Shown: positions 1 to 17,400 of the stretch, one piece after another
How positions within the stretch are numbered: position 1 is the stretch's first letter
How the letters are laid out: every line of letters starts with the position of its first letter
Assembly (NCBI GenBank): GCA_949987565.1
Contig: OX465120.1
Location: 10,761,580-10,825,579, forward strand
Direction: 5' to 3'
Origin: Luidia sarsii
Taxonomy: Eukaryota; Echinodermata; Asteroidea; Paxillosida; Luidiidae
Length of the DNA: 64,000 bases
Notes under the pieces: generated by a model
Database searches by the model: none
What the model was told of the DNA's origin: nothing
Seen by the model: the letters and a program-made list of their open reading frames with translations, nothing else
Translations under genes and position numbers: made by a program

Positions 1-91
1 CAGGGAACTTGACCAAGATGGCCGAAGCAATTAGTCTGGTGCCTTTTTCTTGGACAACGTATTTGTGGGCTGGGGATATAGGGGACTTTAC

Positions 92-5896
<5,805 letters not shown>

Positions 5897-6078
5897 TTTG
5901 AATAGCGCCCTCTAGCGGTCCCTTTTCGTTAACTACGTTCAGTTTTCGGCTTCGTCATTGCATGGTCATTGGAGCTGAACAAAAGTTTGTCTTTGTTTTT
6001 TTTTTCTTTTAAGGTGAAATTTCGTTTTCTTGTAGAAAGAAGAACATTTAACAGGGAATTCATTGAAATAGAGGTGAA
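5897..6078. promoter_or_regulatory. Short divergent upstream region of KRR1
   Basis: Only about 180 bp separate the KRR1 start codon (minus strand, 5896) from a plus-strand ATG at 6079. No TATA box is obvious. This is where a KRR1 promoter, possibly bidirectional, must lie; that placement is inferred from position only. Confidence 0.4.
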
Positions 6079-6409
6079 AATGGAGGCGAATCATTGGATT
6101 GTGTCTACAGTCTACACCGTGGTTTGGAAAAGTATTGAAATCTTACAGATAATCCCCTTAGTGCGGATCCACCCACAACCCGAATTAGAACCTCATCAGA
6201 AAGTAACTGTCATCATTGAGCCGCAGAACCAAACTGGTATAGAAACGCACACAACTCCAGCCCAGCCCTGGTCACAGTTATCGATACTCGATATCGATTA
6301 TACCAATGTCCGACGACAGGCCATTGTGCAGCTCACAATGGATAATATCGATTACGGTGTCCTCTCCATGCCATCACGACTCAAACGCAGCGCTGTAAAT
6401 ACGTCATGA
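6079..6409 (+). CDS. Possible small protein, unrecognised (110 codons)
   Basis: An open frame starts at an ATG in good context (aaaatggag) and ends before a CA-repeat. It has normal composition rather than low complexity: MEANHWIVSTVYTVVW at the start, an acidic-proline middle, and a basic RLKRSAVNTS end. The frame stays open upstream to an earlier ATG at 5969. It sits directly divergent from KRR1, where a 5' exon of the downstream gene could also lie. I recognise no domain. It may be a short gene, a leader exon or chance. Confidence 0.25.
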
Positions 6410-7285
6410 ACACACACACACACACGTCAGCCGAGAAGTGGTATTTTTAGAACACGTCTTCTTCAATTTCTTCTCGACACTTTTGACGGTAATCTGTCCA
6501 GATTTGACGAGGTTAGGCTACTGAGTATTGCCGGTTCTGTATTGGAGAGGCCTCCGTGAGATTCTGGCGGAGAACCTCGACCGAAGATTGCGGAGAATCG
6601 TGGCTTTTTAGGGTGTCCTTTTTGTGTAAGATAAGGGGCCTTTGGCTTCTGGAAAGAGCTTCACGATGGATGAATTACTACTTTGCTGTGTGCACGACTG
6701 CACGAAGCTGTTGCTCTCAACGTGACCTGTACTTCGAGGTAGGCAACGAACTAAGCTAGTGTTAATTGTTGTGAGCTATGTTTGGTATACAATATAATAG
6801 GGGGCCTATAATTATTATTATAATAATGCACGTGGTAGAAGACAGGGAACTGTTTTTTGAGAGGGTGAATCGATAAGTTGATATCAAAAATATTATTAAA
6901 CTGGGGTACGTCCGTTTTCAAAACCACGGCCGTGGCTCCAGTTTCAGCACCATTCCGGGCGGCCATTTTAACCTTTTAATTAAAGGGCCAGAGGACCTGA
7001 CTTTTCGAACCTAGTAGGACCATTCTCGTACGCCTTTATTAACCATAATAATGTGTACTGGGCTATTTTACTCCATGGAAATAGTGGGGGGGGAATCGGA
7101 TGCCTCAGTCTTGGCACAATTTTATCTGAAATGCCGTGAGTATATAATCACTTTTGACCAACACATTACAGTGGTCTTATTGACCAATAATGTATAGATG
7201 AAGTATCAACAATGAAGTTACTAGTGGATAATATTTTGAGCAATGATGGTCAAAAATAAAAACATTAAATTGATTAACAAACTGA
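6410..7285. other. Intergenic or intronic DNA with no recognisable gene
   Basis: A short CA run (6411-6424) is followed by mixed-composition sequence. I see no supported exon. It probably contains the first intron, and perhaps an untranslated first exon, of the gene whose coding exon begins at 7572. Confidence 0.5.
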
Positions 7286-7525
7286 GTAAACCATCTCTCT
7301 GTCTCTCCCCTTGTATTTCTGTCTGTCTGTCCCTGTCTGTCTCTCTCCGTGTCTCCCTATCACTCTGTCTCCCCCTGTATTTCTATCTCTCTGTATTTCT
7401 CTGTCTGTCTCTTTGTTTTCCTCTCTTTCTTTCTCTCTGTCTTTCTCACACGTATCTGTATGTTTATCTTTCTCTCTGCCCCCTCTCTCCCTGTCTCTTT
7501 CTATCTCCCTCAATCTCCCCTGCAG
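7286..7525. repeat. CT-rich microsatellite forming a splice polypyrimidine tract
   Basis: About 230 bp of CTGT/CTCT repeats end in ctcccctgcag at 7525, a strong 3' splice site. This supports an upstream untranslated exon and sets the 5' limit of the exon (7526) that carries the start codon at 7572. Confidence 0.8.
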
Positions 7526-7571
7526 AATCCAGAATGTTTGGAGTTTAAGAGGCTAGCCTCTAAGAGTTACC

Positions 7572-10500
7572 ATGGGGAAGGTGGATTATGGACAGGCAGT
7601 CTCCTTCTCCTACGCCTCCAAGCCGTCCACCTCCTCCGCCGTGGAGGAGGAGGACGAGGACTTGGTGAAGGAGAGACAGCGGCGGGAGGAGTCTCTAAGA
7701 CGGGCCCGGATCATCGAGGAGAGGAAGCGGGCAGCCAGGGGACGTGGAAGAGGCGGGCGCGGTCGGGGCAGGGGCCGGGGCAACGGAATCATACGGCGCC
7801 CGCCCCCGCAGGCCGGTCCGAAGCAGGACAAGCCGCTGGACAGCATCGAGGAAGCCCGGGAGACGCCAGCGGTCAGCGAGCGCATGGCCTCGGCCGCGAA
7901 CAGTGCCTCGCGCTCGGCGCGGGGCCGCGGCCGGGGACGCGGTCGCGGCGGTCGGGGGCAGCAGCATCTCCGACCCCCGACCGTGCAGTCGACCCGCCCG
8001 GAGACGTCACAGTCGCGCCGGCCAATCGGGTCGTCGCACTCGCAGCGACCGGTGTCCACCAAGCCCGAGCCCCGACCAATCACCGTGCAGTCTCAGCGGC
8101 CCCCTACGGCCAAATCGGTTCGCCCAGCAACCGCGAAAAAGGAGGAATCCAAGAAGGAAGAGGAAGAGAAGAAGAAAGAGGAGGAGAAGGAAGACAAGAA
8201 GGAAGACCCGAGCCCGCCCGAAGAGAAGAAACAGTTGAAGTTCACCACGGCCGTCAGAATGCGCATGTTCATGCGTTCCTTCTTCAAGAAGAAAGAAAAG
8301 GAAGAGCCCAAGGAGGAGGAAGAAAAAGAGGAGGAAGAGAAGGAGGAAGAAAAAGAGGAAGAGAAGGAGGAGGAGAACAAGGAGAAGGCAGAGGAGGATG
8401 AAGAAAAGAAAGAAGAGGAAGTTCAGGAGGTAAAGGAACCGGAAGCAGAGGAGGAAAAGCCCGTCGTAGCAGCGAAGGAAGACGAAGAAGAAAAGGAGGA
8501 ACCCAAGGAAGAACCAAAAGAGGAAGAACAGGAAACCAAGGAGGAAGAGAAGCCCCCGTCCCCGACAAAAGAGGAGGAGAAGGAGAAGGAGGAGGAGGAG
8601 GAGGAGAAAGAGCCCCAACCGGCGCCGACTCCGAAGGAACCCACCCCCGAGCCCGAGCCCGAGCCCGAGCCCAAACCCGCCACCCCCAGCAAACAGGAGG
8701 AGGAGAAGGAAGAGGGAGCGGAGGTCGAGGTTCCCCCGGAGCCGAAAGTGGAGCCGGCGGAAGAACCCAAGAAGGAGGAGGAGAAGGAGGAGGAGAAGCC
8801 CAAGACGCCCGAGCCTGAGAAAGTGGAGGAGATGACGGAGGAGGAGAAGGATAAAGCCCGGAATGTCCTGGACACGCTCTTCGGGAAGCGTCAGCCGGCG
8901 GTGCCATCGGAGGCCATGAGAGCATCGAGGGTGAGTCTCCAGAGCAACAGCACCACGGCCCCGGATCCCGACGATGAGAACAAGCCCAAGCAGGGCTTCT
9001 TCAAGAAGCTCTTCGGCAAGAAGAAAGCGGACGACGCCGGGATCCGGGCCTCCCGGGTCAGCCTGAACAACACCAGCCCGAGGGAGGGCACCGGGTCGGT
9101 CTCCAATGGGCTGAACAAGAGCGTGGTCTCGGTCCAGGCTGCCGCCGCGGGTAGCCCGGTGCCGGAAACGGGAGGAGCCGATCCCGGCACGGCCAACCAG
9201 CCCAAGGAGCCTACACCTCCCCCGGCTCCCAAGGAGGCGTCTCCGACTCAAACCCAGCCCAAGGCGGAAACGCAGAAACCCGCCGAGGACGCTTCCACCG
9301 CTAGACCGGTCATCATCATCAACGCCAACCCCAACGACGGGTCGTTTCAGCGGACGCTGGCCAGAGCTCTGGGCGGGAAGGTGGATGAGGGAGACGGCCA
9401 AGGGCAGCCGCCGGCCACGCTGCCTCAGCAGATGCAGTCCAACCCACCGAACATGGCCTACACGGGCATGACTCCGCAGATGATACCGTACCCGATGTTC
9501 CAGCCGCCGCCTTACGGCTACCCACCGCCGAACCCGTACTTCTACCCTCAGATGGCGCCGAACTTCGGCGGTTACCCCGGCTACACGTCCATGCCGCCGG
9601 TGAACAACCCCATGTACCAGAATCCTGGCTTCCAGCAGCCCCCTCAGCAGCAAATGGTACAGCCCCAGGCACCGGCCGTCCAATCACAGGCTGTGTTTCA
9701 GCAGCAGGCCCCGCCCACCCATCATCCCGTCGCGCAACCGATCAGTCAGGTGCCGGCTCTGCAGCCACCAGCTGGTCAGAACGCGCGCGGCTATCTGAAC
9801 GCGCCTCCACCGGCCAACCAATCGGTGGGGATCGTGGAGAAGCTGGACGCGGCCCTCAAGGAGGAGAGAGGGCGCCCTCCTAAAGGCGGCGAGGTCTTCA
9901 CCAGCTCGGACTCGGACGATAACTTCTACAACACCGAGCAGCGACGGATCAAGCGGAAGCGGCGCAAGGACCGCGACCTCAAGAAGATCGAGCGGGAGAA
10001 GAAACTCCTGGAGGAGGAGGAGCGGGCCAGGGAGGAGGAGGCCCGGCGGAAGGCCAAGCCCAAGACCCCCGTCCCCGAGGTCGACCTGGCCGGCTTACTG
10101 ACCCTGATCGAGACCGGGGCCGAGCCGCGGACTGCCTCGTCCCCCGAGCAACCCCAACCGTCGACCGGTCAGAATTCCCGATCCGGGAGCCGGAACAGCC
10201 ACGGCAATCCGGCCGGTGGTGACGCCGGCAGCGAGGACGAACTGAACCGGCTCCTGGCCCAACTCGGCTCCGCTCCGGGCACCTATGCCACGGACGAGCC
10301 CCCGCGGAGAGGATCCGGGAAGAAGAGCGGGAAGAAGCGGAGGAAATCCGCTCCCACGAGCCCCGGGCCCCCGGAGGATTTAGACCGGGAGAACACTCTC
10401 CTGGCTCTGCTGAGAGAGGCGCAGACGCAGCACCAGCCGGCGGCCGTCAAGCGGAGCGCCGTGCCCAACCTGGGCCTGGTGCCTCAGGCGGCGCCGAGCG

Positions 10501-10643
10501 GGCGCGGCGCGCTGGGATCCGTGGGGCCGCCCGGCGCGTTCGACGGTCAGCCCCAGCCGCCCAGCTCCGGTAAGATTACTCCTGGGAGGCTACTCCACGA
10601 GGCCCAGAAACAACTGATGTCAGTACAGCAATCCCTTCACTGA
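7572..10643 (+). CDS. Large disordered RG-, Glu/Lys- and Pro/Tyr-rich protein, function unknown
   Basis: A single 3072-bp GC-rich exon encodes 1023 residues. The ATG has a good context (taccatggg), 46 bases after a likely splice acceptor at 7525. Order of regions: charged helical start; two RG boxes at about residues 56-70 and 117-129; a PKA-like/basic Ser-Thr linker; a Glu/Lys-rich stretch at about 190-430; the motif MRSFFKKKEK near 236 and the related GFFKKLFGKKK near 475; a twice-repeated RASRVSL motif near 451 and 497; a Pro/Tyr/Gln/Met-rich prion-like segment at about 627-720; a basic coiled-coil candidate at about 793-835; then three short leucine motifs (LAGLLTLIE, LNRLLAQLG, ENTLLALLREAQ) and a final RLLHEAQKQLMSV. 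The layout resembles RNA- or cytoskeleton-associated condensate proteins, but I recognise no named family. The regular codon pattern and long uninterrupted frame argue it is real. Confidence 0.8.
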   Translation: MGKVDYGQAVSFSYASKPSTSSAVEEEDEDLVKERQRREESLRRARIIEERKRAARGRGRGGRGRGRGRGNGIIRRPPPQAGPKQDKPLDSIEEARETPAVSERMASAANSASRSARGRGRGRGRGGRGQQHLRPPTVQSTRPETSQSRRPIGSSHSQRPVSTKPEPRPITVQSQRPPTAKSVRPATAKKEESKKEEEEKKKEEEKEDKKEDPSPPEEKKQLKFTTAVRMRMFMRSFFKKKEKEEPKEEEEKEEEEKEEEKEEEKEEENKEKAEEDEEKKEEEVQEVKEPEAEEEKPVVAAKEDEEEKEEPKEEPKEEEQETKEEEKPPSPTKEEEKEKEEEEEEKEPQPAPTPKEPTPEPEPEPEPKPATPSKQEEEKEEGAEVEVPPEPKVEPAEEPKKEEEKEEEKPKTPEPEKVEEMTEEEKDKARNVLDTLFGKRQPAVPSEAMRASRVSLQSNSTTAPDPDDENKPKQGFFKKLFGKKKADDAGIRASRVSLNNTSPREGTGSVSNGLNKSVVSVQAAAAGSPVPETGGADPGTANQPKEPTPPPAPKEASPTQTQPKAETQKPAEDASTARPVIIINANPNDGSFQRTLARALGGKVDEGDGQGQPPATLPQQMQSNPPNMAYTGMTPQMIPYPMFQPPPYGYPPPNPYFYPQMAPNFGGYPGYTSMPPVNNPMYQNPGFQQPPQQQMVQPQAPAVQSQAVFQQQAPPTHHPVAQPISQVPALQPPAGQNARGYLNAPPPANQSVGIVEKLDAALKEERGRPPKGGEVFTSSDSDDNFYNTEQRRIKRKRRKDRDLKKIEREKKLLEEEERAREEEARRKAKPKTPVPEVDLAGLLTLIETGAEPRTASSPEQPQPSTGQNSRSGSRNSHGNPAGGDAGSEDELNRLLAQLGSAPGTYATDEPPRRGSGKKSGKKRRKSAPTSPGPPEDLDRENTLLALLREAQTQHQPAAVKRSAVPNLGLVPQAAPSGRGALGSVGPPGAFDGQPQPPSSGKITPGRLLHEAQKQLMSVQQSLH

Positions 10644-10931
10644 ACTCTTTAAAATTAAAGAACGTCTAAAAATTTCTTAATCGTAAAATTAAGGGCAATT
10701 TCGAAAATGCTTAGGCTCGAGCTCCGGTCTTGTCATTGTTTCCCAACAACTGAGAACAAAAATTGTTTGTTGAACTTGAAATGTTATTTCCTGATTCAAA
10801 TCAGTAGGCGTTCGATAAGCTGTTTTTAACTTGGTTAAATCCCGTGCGTTCTGTTGCCATAACTGTGTAACTTAACCCTGCATCACTGATCGTAGGATTA
10901 GTTTTTATAATGCTTTAATTGGTAGGCCTAT

Positions 10932-11186
10932 GGCCGTTTACGAAATGAAGGCTTAGGCTCGGGCTCGGGCTTCGTCTCCGTCTGACAAAAGTCACAAAAC
11001 CCGACAAAATCCAGGTTGTGGTTTGTTTCCGAATTGGAGGATTTATTGTTGGCTTGATAGGTACAGGGTATTCCCCAAGAAAGTGGGGCCAAACGCTTGT
11101 TTTTAGAACGCTTGTTTAGTCAGATATAACGAGTCAAATAATTATGACCGAAGCCCGAGCCTAGCCTAAGCCTTCATTTCGAAAAC
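10932..11186. mobile_element. MITE family with GGCTTAGGCTCGGGC ends (copy 1)
   Basis: Starts ggccgtttacgaaatgaagg and ends with the complement ...ctaagccttcatttcg, giving terminal inverted repeats of about 25 bp around a 255-bp body that contains ccaagaaagtggggccaaac. Related copies or parts are at 14028-14285, 26715-26880, 34560-34675, 35172-35765, 48953-49193 and 51073-51122. Confidence 0.8.
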
Positions 11187-11955
11187 AAGAACCACGTATA
11201 ATTATTCGAAGGCCAAACTGAAGCTAGTATTATCGAACGCACTTCTGAAAGAGTAACCCAAAAAGCACACATTTTCGGACAAGTAATAACGTACATTACC
11301 TTTCCAACTTATGCCAGAGACGCAGCTGAACCCGAATTCTCCCTCGACAACAATAGTCCCGTCCTTAGAAGCGGAGATTTGGAGGGGCATTCCCACAAAA
11401 AATACGTGCAACTTGCAAGGCATTTCACACATTTTCGTCGATAGTGTTTGGGCGCCAAAGAGCGCCACCAACGTCGGGTGCGACTTCCCCAAAACGTCTG
11501 CACCTTTTGTTCGTGTGCTGTTTATTTTGTAGTAGCACGTATGAGGGCACTGTCTCATGGGGTGGTTTTTCCTTCCAGGTGACTTGGGGGAATACCATGT
11601 TATTATGAAATGTATGCACAAAATCGAACAGGCCTAACTTTTTTTTTTAATTTCTCTGAAAGGTTCTTTCCAAAAAACGATAATTTTTTGTGAAATTAGG
11701 AAAGGGCTCAATGACCAATTGCTTGTACACGTATAATTGCCTTGTGAAACTTTACCCTTGTAATTATCAAATCTTGCCTTTTTTCAAGCTTTGTTCAGTT
11801 CTCAAACACAAATTGTACAAAATCGCAACAAATTTTCCAACCAAGGAGAACCTTGGAACTAAATATTAGGCTCTCTGACATTTTTAGATTTGTATAATTC
11901 AGGTGATTCTTACTTTCTAAGCAGTATTTGCAATAATTATTTTTGTATTGAAAAA
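11187..11955. other. Intergenic, nothing recognised
   Basis: Mixed-composition sequence between the 3' end of the disordered-protein gene and a SINE pair. The minus-strand open frame at 11202-11621 (139 codons) has no recognisable domain or splice support. Confidence 0.5.
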
Positions 11956-11959
11956 TTGG

Positions 11960-12300
11960 CAAAGAAAACTTTGACTTGAATGGGACATGAATCCGAGACC
12001 TCTGGATTAACACACCAGTGCTCTTCCATCTGAGCTATCCAGCCCTAAGATGGCGGCCTTCCCTAATGGTCAACTAGTCTTTGCCGGGGTGGGGGCACCA
12101 GTCAGAAGTAATTCGACCATTAACACTTTCATTCAGATGCAAACAACTAATGGTAGAATGCTTCTGACTGGCGCCCCCACCCCGGCAAAGACTAGTTGAC
12201 TATCAGGGAAGGCCACCATCTAAGGGCTGAATAGCTCAGATGGAAGAGCACTAGTACGCAAAACCAGAGGTCTCGGTCCAGTCCAAGTTTTCTTCGATGC
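11960..12300. mobile_element. Inverted pair of tRNA-derived repeats
   Basis: A minus-oriented copy (tRNA-like part reading cccgagacctctgg-like and gagctatccagccc near 11990-12045) meets a plus-oriented copy (tagctcagatgg near 12230). The shared module cttctgactggcgcccccac/gtgggggcaccagtcagaag faces itself in the middle. RNA from this region would fold into a long hairpin. A-box-like tagctcagatgg is present. The plus copy has lost part of the B box. Confidence 0.85.
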
Positions 12301-14027
12301 CAATTTTTCAATTGGTTCAAAAGTTCCCAGTCAGTTTTTCCTTTGTTTGTGTGACTATTTTATGCAATATATAATTATTCATAATGCTTATCTTACTGTT
12401 TAATTCTCCATTTTGTTAAATCTTACACTTTCAAACCTTGCTGAAAATGTAAGCATATACGACACTGAAATCAATCTTGTACGAAAACACTCATAATTGA
12501 TTTTATTTCTTCTTTTTTGCATATCATTGTCAAGCAGAACACAACATGCATATTTGGCAGCATATAATTATAAATGTGTTGGCACAAGAGAAGTATTTCA
12601 AACGAAAGCAAGTATAGTCTTTCCATGGTATTTTGAATCATGGCTATGGGAAAAAATACTCGCTAATAAATTCTCAATAGCTTATCAAAACAATTTCAGT
12701 TGATATTTTTGTCAAGTTGCACACAAATGCATAACCACTCTCCACTCAAATTATTGTAATTTTGTCACCCAGTGATGTCATTATGACATCAGAGTGTAAC
12801 CGGCAGTTTTCATTGGGTTTGTGAACTTTGCACCAACTTCAGAAAATGACTTAAAGTGATGTACAACAATTTTGCAAACTGTTACTGACTAAAATTACCA
12901 AAATGCAAATCTCCAAATTGAGTGTGCCTGATGTTTCGATCCTTTCTCACTCGGCCTTAGAGTGAGTTCCTGCTAGGATCGAAACGTCAGGCCCACTAAA
13001 TTTTGAGACCTTCAGAAAATGGCAGAAAGCTCAAGAAAAACTGATAACATTTTGCATTCAAATCTAAGAATACATAAATTGATAACAGAACGCACAACAA
13101 AAAGCGTCACAAAACGTGATTGCATTTGTATAAACTCACCAAAAAAAATTATAAAAAAAAAATTTGGTATTTGTAGAAATCAAAATTATACTAAGTAGTC
13201 ATTTATATATCAAAAGAAATCATATTTCTCTCTGTCTCTGATTATCCAACGCAATTTTGCCCGAAATCATCAAATGACGGCCTTCACAAACAGATAAATA
13301 AGAAGCAAAGTAAAGTGAAATAAAGCAAGGAAATTGAGTAGGTCAGAAAAAACGAAAACAGAAGTTAAACAAGTCTCACTTACTTGTGTTCCTTTTTCAA
13401 AGTACTGTACAGGTATATCATTTTGCCAAAGTGGACAATCATTGCAAATACCGGTACATAATGTAACTTTTTTTGGAAGGTTTTTTTCACTTTTTTCTTT
13501 TTAATAAATTAAGATAACTCAAAAGCATGAACTTCAGAAACAAACTGTATTTCCCCGATCTGGGATATTTGAGTTGCCATATTATTAACTTAATTAATAT
13601 AATTTTGGCGGTATTTTGGCCTATTTAATTCATTTACTTACTTTCCCATATTTTTCAAGTAGCCCTATGGCGGAAATTCTTGGATTTTTTTTGGGGGGGT
13701 CACTGTTCTTCGGGGAGAGCAGGGGAAGTGAAGCCCGATGAAAGTCTATCAAAGCATGTCTTTGATGCGGGAAAGCATTCAACCAATCTTGATTATCTGT
13801 GTGTTATTGCGATAAATTTGTCATGAATACAACAAGGAGCGTTTACACGCACTACACTCACAGTACAAACGATAGGACTCCGACGGAAGTAGTGTAAACC
13901 AGCGCTAAGTAAACACGTGTGACCTCGACAGAAATGGACGCTTGAGTTTGACGGCGAATAAACCTTATGCATGTGATGTCATTACTAAAGGGCACCCTCA
14001 TCAGGAAGTCAAATGCAAACGATCAAA
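12301..14027. other. AT-rich intergenic DNA with one small palindromic repeat
   Basis: No gene is recognisable. At about 12925-13000 the dispersed GGTCCTGCTAGGATCGAAAC family appears as a compact inverted pair (gatgtttcgatcct ... aggatcgaaacgtc) that could form a hairpin. Otherwise low-complexity A/T-rich sequence. Confidence 0.6.
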
Positions 14028-14285
14028 GGCCGTTTATGAAATGAAGGCTTAGGGTTGGGCTTAGGCTTCGACGGTCACATTTCTCTTACCTGTTATAATG
14101 TCACGGGCATCTAAAAACAAGCGTTTGGCACCAGTTTCTTGGTGAATACTCTGTATTTCAGAAGCCAGCAAACCTTCAAATTCGGCGATAAACAACAATC
14201 TGGATTGTTGGGTTTTTGTCGGACGGAGACGAAGCCTGAGCCCGAGCCTGATCCATGGATTCATACAGGCGCTCACAGGCCAATA
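14028..14285. mobile_element. GGCTTAGGCTCGGGC-family MITE (copy 2)
   Basis: Starts ggccgtttatgaaatgaagg. The other end contains ggacggagacgaagcctgag followed by cccgagcctgatccatgg, the opposite terminus of this family. It lies about 150 bp beyond the stop codon of the CAX gene, so it may be within that gene's 3' untranslated region. Confidence 0.75.
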
Positions 14286-14440
14286 CGGTGTGACACATCG
14301 CATGTGCTGCCCATAGATTCGTAGTCGTTTGACCCCCAAGCGAATCAATGACATCAAATGCAGAGTATAATATTATCACATAACCCATTCTGGGTCCACA
14401 AAGACACTGTCTGTCAAAAGAACGTCACTATCAATCTGCT

Positions 14441-17400
14441 TCAGCCGGGGATGCATCCTCTGTACGTATCGTCGATGGCGAAGAAGTACAAGGCGAGGAG
14501 CATGAAGTAGACAACACACAGCATTGCCCCTAGCAACCAAAGACCCAAACAAAATGGCGGTTAGCAACTGCCAATCGGGCAAATAATGTTGGCACTTTCG
14601 CAATCTGGCAGCAGAGCTGTATATTCAAAGTACTACTTTGAAAGTCAATCATAAAAAAACTGACTGGGTATAATGTTAAGCTATTTTGAAAATTTGCCAA
14701 AGAAAACTTTGACTGGACTGGGATTTGAATCCGAGATCTCTGATTTTGTTACACAAAATCAGGGAGAAAATATAAAAATTGGCAAAGAAAACTTCGACTG
14801 AATCGGGACTTGAATAGCTCAGATGAGAGAGCACTGGTACGTTAATCCAGAGGTCTCGGGTTCAAGTCTTGGTCCAGTTAAAGCTTGCTTTGCCAATTCA
14901 GTGGGCCTGAGGTTTTTCGATCATGGAAGGACTTTTTCTCAAGGTTCTCAAAAAGGCGGGAAATTACCTTGGAAATAGTTGCTCTTGCCATCAATGAATA
15001 TGTAGTTCATTATGATGGCACTCAAGATGACTGACCATATGTGGACATCAGAGAAGATCATGTAAAAATGCAGCGGCTGAAAGTCAGAAAAATCAGAAAA
15101 GACTTTTCTAAATTGAATGAATTTTAGGGAGGAAAGTTCACTTTGGGAAATAACTGAATATTTTGGCATGGATATCAGAATTGAACTCACATAGATGGCG
15201 TTGGCAAGAACTAGTATGGGTACTTGCAGAAGTGTAACCTGCACTGCAACAGAACTCCCGATTTCAATGCTGAAAAAGATGAACAAATCAAAACCATATG
15301 TCAACTTATGTCTTGCTTCAGACTAGTCACCCCTCCCAGTTCTATTTGTTAGCCTTGGCTGGCAGTCTACCACCAATAGGGATGGAGGCTTGTGCCTTGC
15401 TTCAAAACTAGTCAACCCTCCCAGTTCTATTTGTCAGCCTTGGTTGGCAGTCTACCACCAATAGGGATGGAGGCTCATGCCTTGCTTCAGACTAGTCACC
15501 CCTCCCAGTTCTATTTGTCAGCCTTGGCTGGCAGTCTACTACCAAAAGGGATGGAGGCTCATGCCTTGCTTCAGACTAGTCACCCCCTCCCAGTTCTATT
15601 TGTCAGCCTTGGCTGGCAGTCTACTACCAATAGGGATGGAGGCTCATGCCTTGCTTCAGACTAGTCACCCCCTCCCAGTTCTATTTGTCAGCCTTGGCTG
15701 GCAGTCTACTACCAATAGGGATGGAGGCTCATGCCTTGCTTCAGACTAGTCACCCACTCCCAGTTCTATTTGTCAGCCTTGGCTGGCAGTCTACCACCAA
15801 TAGGGATGGAGGCTCATGCCTTGCTTCAGACTAGTCACCCCCTCCCAGTTCTATTTGTCAGCCTTGGCTGGCAGTCTACTACCAATAGGGATGGAGGCTC
15901 ATGCCTTGCTTCAGACTAGTCACCCCCTCCCAGTTCTATTTGTCAGCCTTGGCTGGCAGTCTACTACCAATAGGGATGGAGGCTCATGCCTTGTTTCAGA
16001 CTAGTCACCCCCTCCCAGTTCTATTTGTCAGCCTTGGCTGGCAGTCTACTACCAATAGGGATGGAGGCTCATGCCTTGCTTCAGACTAGTCACCCCCTCC
16101 CAGTTCTATTTGTCAGCCTTGGCTGGCAGTCTACTACCAATAGGGATGGAGGCTCATGCCTTGCTTCAGACTAGTCACCCCCTCCCAGTTCTATTTGTCA
16201 GCCTTGGCTGGCAGTCTACTACCAATAGGGATGGAGGCTCATGCCTTGCTTCAGACTAGTCACCCCCTCCCAGTTCTATTTGTCAGCCTTGGCTGGCAGT
16301 CTACTACCAATAGGGATGGAGGCTCATGCCTTGCTTCAGACTAGTCACCCACTCCCAGTTCTATTTGTCAGCCTTGGCTGGCAGTCTACCACCAATAAGG
16401 CTTGTGCCTTGCTTCAGACAAGTCACCCCTCCCAGTTCTATTTATCAGCCTTGGCTGGCAGTCTACTACCTTCAGTGATGGAGGCCTATGCCTTGCTTTA
16501 GACTATTTGACACTCAGAGTTCTATTGCCATAGGTAAGTGACACTTACTGGTCAGTTTTATAACCACAGCTCCCCTTACCTTAGATTGATGTTGTTCTTC
16601 AGCGCAAACTGGACGCCGTTGACCATTTCTGGAATGTCCGGCACAATGGCAAGAAGGGTCACCCCGAAGAACACCTAAACAAAATGTCAAACCGAACATT
16701 TTAAGTTTTGCGTCACTCTTGAGTTTGACTGTCATTGTACATTGACTGTCATTGTGCATTGTCTGTCATTGTGCATTGACTGTCATTGTGCATTGACTGT
16801 CATTGTGCATTGACTGTCATTATGCATTGACTGTCATTGTGCATTGTCTGTCATTGTGCATTGACTGTCATTGTGCATTGACTGTCATTGTGCATTGTCT
16901 TACATTGGGGAGATCGATGCTACTCAGGACGGGCTCTATGTTCTGCACGACGACTTCGGCACAGAGTGACATGGAGATGACGGCAAAGAGGAGTATGACC
17001 GTGCTCTTAGTCCGTCCCCAGTGCATCATGGCATGCTCTTGAGTCCCCGCTGGAAGAAGAATAAAAAATGCAGATCGAGGAATTCCATTATAACCCCTTC
17101 CAACTCCGCCACAGATTCCGGAAGATTGTAACAGTCATCTCGTTTCAATAACTGACTAGTTGACAGTGAATCGTGAAAGGAACTGGGTGGGGATGACTAG
17201 TCTGAAGCATGGCATGAGCCTCCATCCCTATTGGTGGTAGACTGCCAGCCAAGGCTGACAAATAGAACTGGTGACTAGTCTGAAGCAAGGCATGAGCCTC
17301 CATCCCCTATTGGTGGTAGACTGCCAGCCAAGGCTGACAAATAGAACTGGGAGGGGTGACAAGTCTGAAGCAAGGCATGAGCCTCCATCCCTATTGGTGG

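Noticed and set aside
1..60. Terminal KRR1 exon encoding a KKKAPD end near bases 30-50
   Set aside because: The intron from base 91 would be only about 40-45 bp. More likely the last exon is outside the window.
11202..11621. 139-codon minus-strand frame
   Set aside because: No recognisable domain and no exon borders; nearby DNA is repeat-derived.
15325..16505. CRISPR-like regular repeats
   Set aside because: The 85-bp units are contiguous without unique spacers and are in a eukaryotic intron; this is a satellite.
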